Below, piece by piece: positions 63,656 to 64,000 of a DNA stretch of 64,000 nucleotides (the stretch's first letter is position 1; each line of letters starts with the position of its first letter). Source of the stretch: Fidelibacterota bacterium (GTDB lineage Bacteria; Pseudomonadota; Alphaproteobacteria; Rhodospirillales; Rhodospirillaceae). A program made the position numbers and the translations under genes. The notes beneath the pieces are model-generated. The model was not told the DNA's origin. It saw nothing but the letters and a program-made list of their open reading frames with translations, and did not search any database. The stretch is from contig CANJRA010000013.1 of assembly GCA_947476625.1 (NCBI GenBank), positions 1-64,000 of the forward strand. The letters run 5' to 3'.

Positions 63656-64000
63656 TTAATGGCCGCCAGGGTCCCGGCCGAAAACACTGAGAAGCTTTCC
63701 AGACTTTGAAAAGTTAAAGCGGATAACGACAAGAACATCTTTGATTCTGCCGTCGGGGCATTTGATGCGAGCTTCGACTTCGCCGCCCTTGCGCGCAGAG
63801 GCTTCAGGATCCCTGATAGTCTCGACTGCCTGTATGTATTCCGGCAGGAAAAATGCACGAACGCCTTCGCTCGTAGGTTTAAAAGATTCAGGATCCTGAC
63901 CGAAGACGTTGAATAGCCCAGGCGACCACGTGATCTTTTGTGTGACAGCGTCACGGTGCCAGTAGCCCATTTGCGCGGCATTTTCCGTCAGGCGCATATC
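63656..64000 (-). CDS. PAS-domain protein, N-terminal side cut by the window edge
   Basis: The visible 114 residues are a PAS sensor domain: RLTENAAQMGYWHRDAVTQK, then ITWSPGLFNVFGQDPESFKP and a PAC-like strand DGRIKDVLVVIRFNFSKSGK. The frame is open at base 64000, so the start may lie outside; an ATG at 63997 also exists. The protein ends soon after the PAS fold, without a kinase or cyclase domain, which suggests a single-domain sensor or a C-terminal PAS whose effector part lies beyond the edge. Confidence 0.75.
   Translation of the reverse strand, partial: DMRLTENAAQMGYWHRDAVTQKITWSPGLFNVFGQDPESFKPTSEGVRAFFLPEYIQAVETIRDPEASARKGGEVEARIKCPDGRIKDVLVVIRFNFSKSGKLLSVFGRDPGGH

Overview
This window is chromosomal DNA of a free-living, aerobic alphaproteobacterium. 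The placement rests on lineage-typical genes: rpsU divergent from def and a COQ9-family gene, GapR (DUF2312), DUF1244, a three-gene pntAA-pntAB-pntB transhydrogenase, an ScfR-type regulator divergent from the glyoxylate-shunt genes, DUF1194 and an EncFtn ferritin. GC is high and third codon positions are GC-rich almost throughout. I cannot name the genus. I saw no tRNA, rRNA, CRISPR array, insertion sequence or prophage.

Layout. 1-2.3 kb: a long perfect hairpin and a GT-C glycosyltransferase broken by a frameshift. 2.3-10 kb: a tiny basic protein, COQ9, def, rpsU, a GNAT enzyme, a bestrophin-like membrane protein, the Kup potassium transporter and small conserved genes. 10-15 kb: two c-type cytochrome genes facing each other, then the proton-translocating transhydrogenase operon. 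15-26 kb: housekeeping genes (DUF3108, an ABC1 kinase, PepF, an acyl-CoA synthetase with an exported SDR, GapR, N-formylglutamate amidohydrolase, pyruvate kinase, L36), with a dispersed palindrome sitting just after several stop codons. 26-28.2 kb: an AT-rich divergent promoter with two Fur-box-like palindromes between an unknown gene and a Tat-exported, His-rich CbiX-like chelatase broken by a frameshift. 28-38 kb: FKBP, serine hydrolase, TerB, a DEAD-box helicase, DUF1194 and hydrolases. 38-40.1 kb: an EncFtn ferritin without an encapsulin shell gene, then a stretch of decayed genes. 40-43 kb: a SET-domain protein and a TAXI-type binding protein. 43-46 kb: a nitrogen module with a consensus sigma-54 promoter, TorF-like porin, Amt and PII, ending in a multibranched RNA candidate with a terminator. 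46-54 kb: GTP-PEP carboxykinase, a membrane cytochrome-like protein with ApbE, isocitrate lyase, malate synthase and their probable regulator. 54-64 kb: an SRPBCC protein, a FecR/Calx-beta protein fused to the C-terminus of a type I secretion adaptor, glutamate synthase gltBD, an FMN-binding protein and a PAS protein cut by the window edge.

How the genes connect. Amt/PII and GltBD cover ammonium uptake and assimilation. AceA, AceB, PckG and Pyk form a C2/gluconeogenesis set, with PntAB supplying NADPH. ApbE, its coupled four-helix membrane protein and the distant SGAT-motif FMN-binding protein look like parts of an extracytosolic flavin electron-transfer system.

The most notable observations are the FecR/Calx-beta::HlyD chimera, the decayed ATPase plus GNAT/PUA-like pair (one in-frame stop in each), the iron-box-flanked exported CbiX, the post-stop palindrome family, the RNA candidate after glnK, and the shell-less EncFtn.
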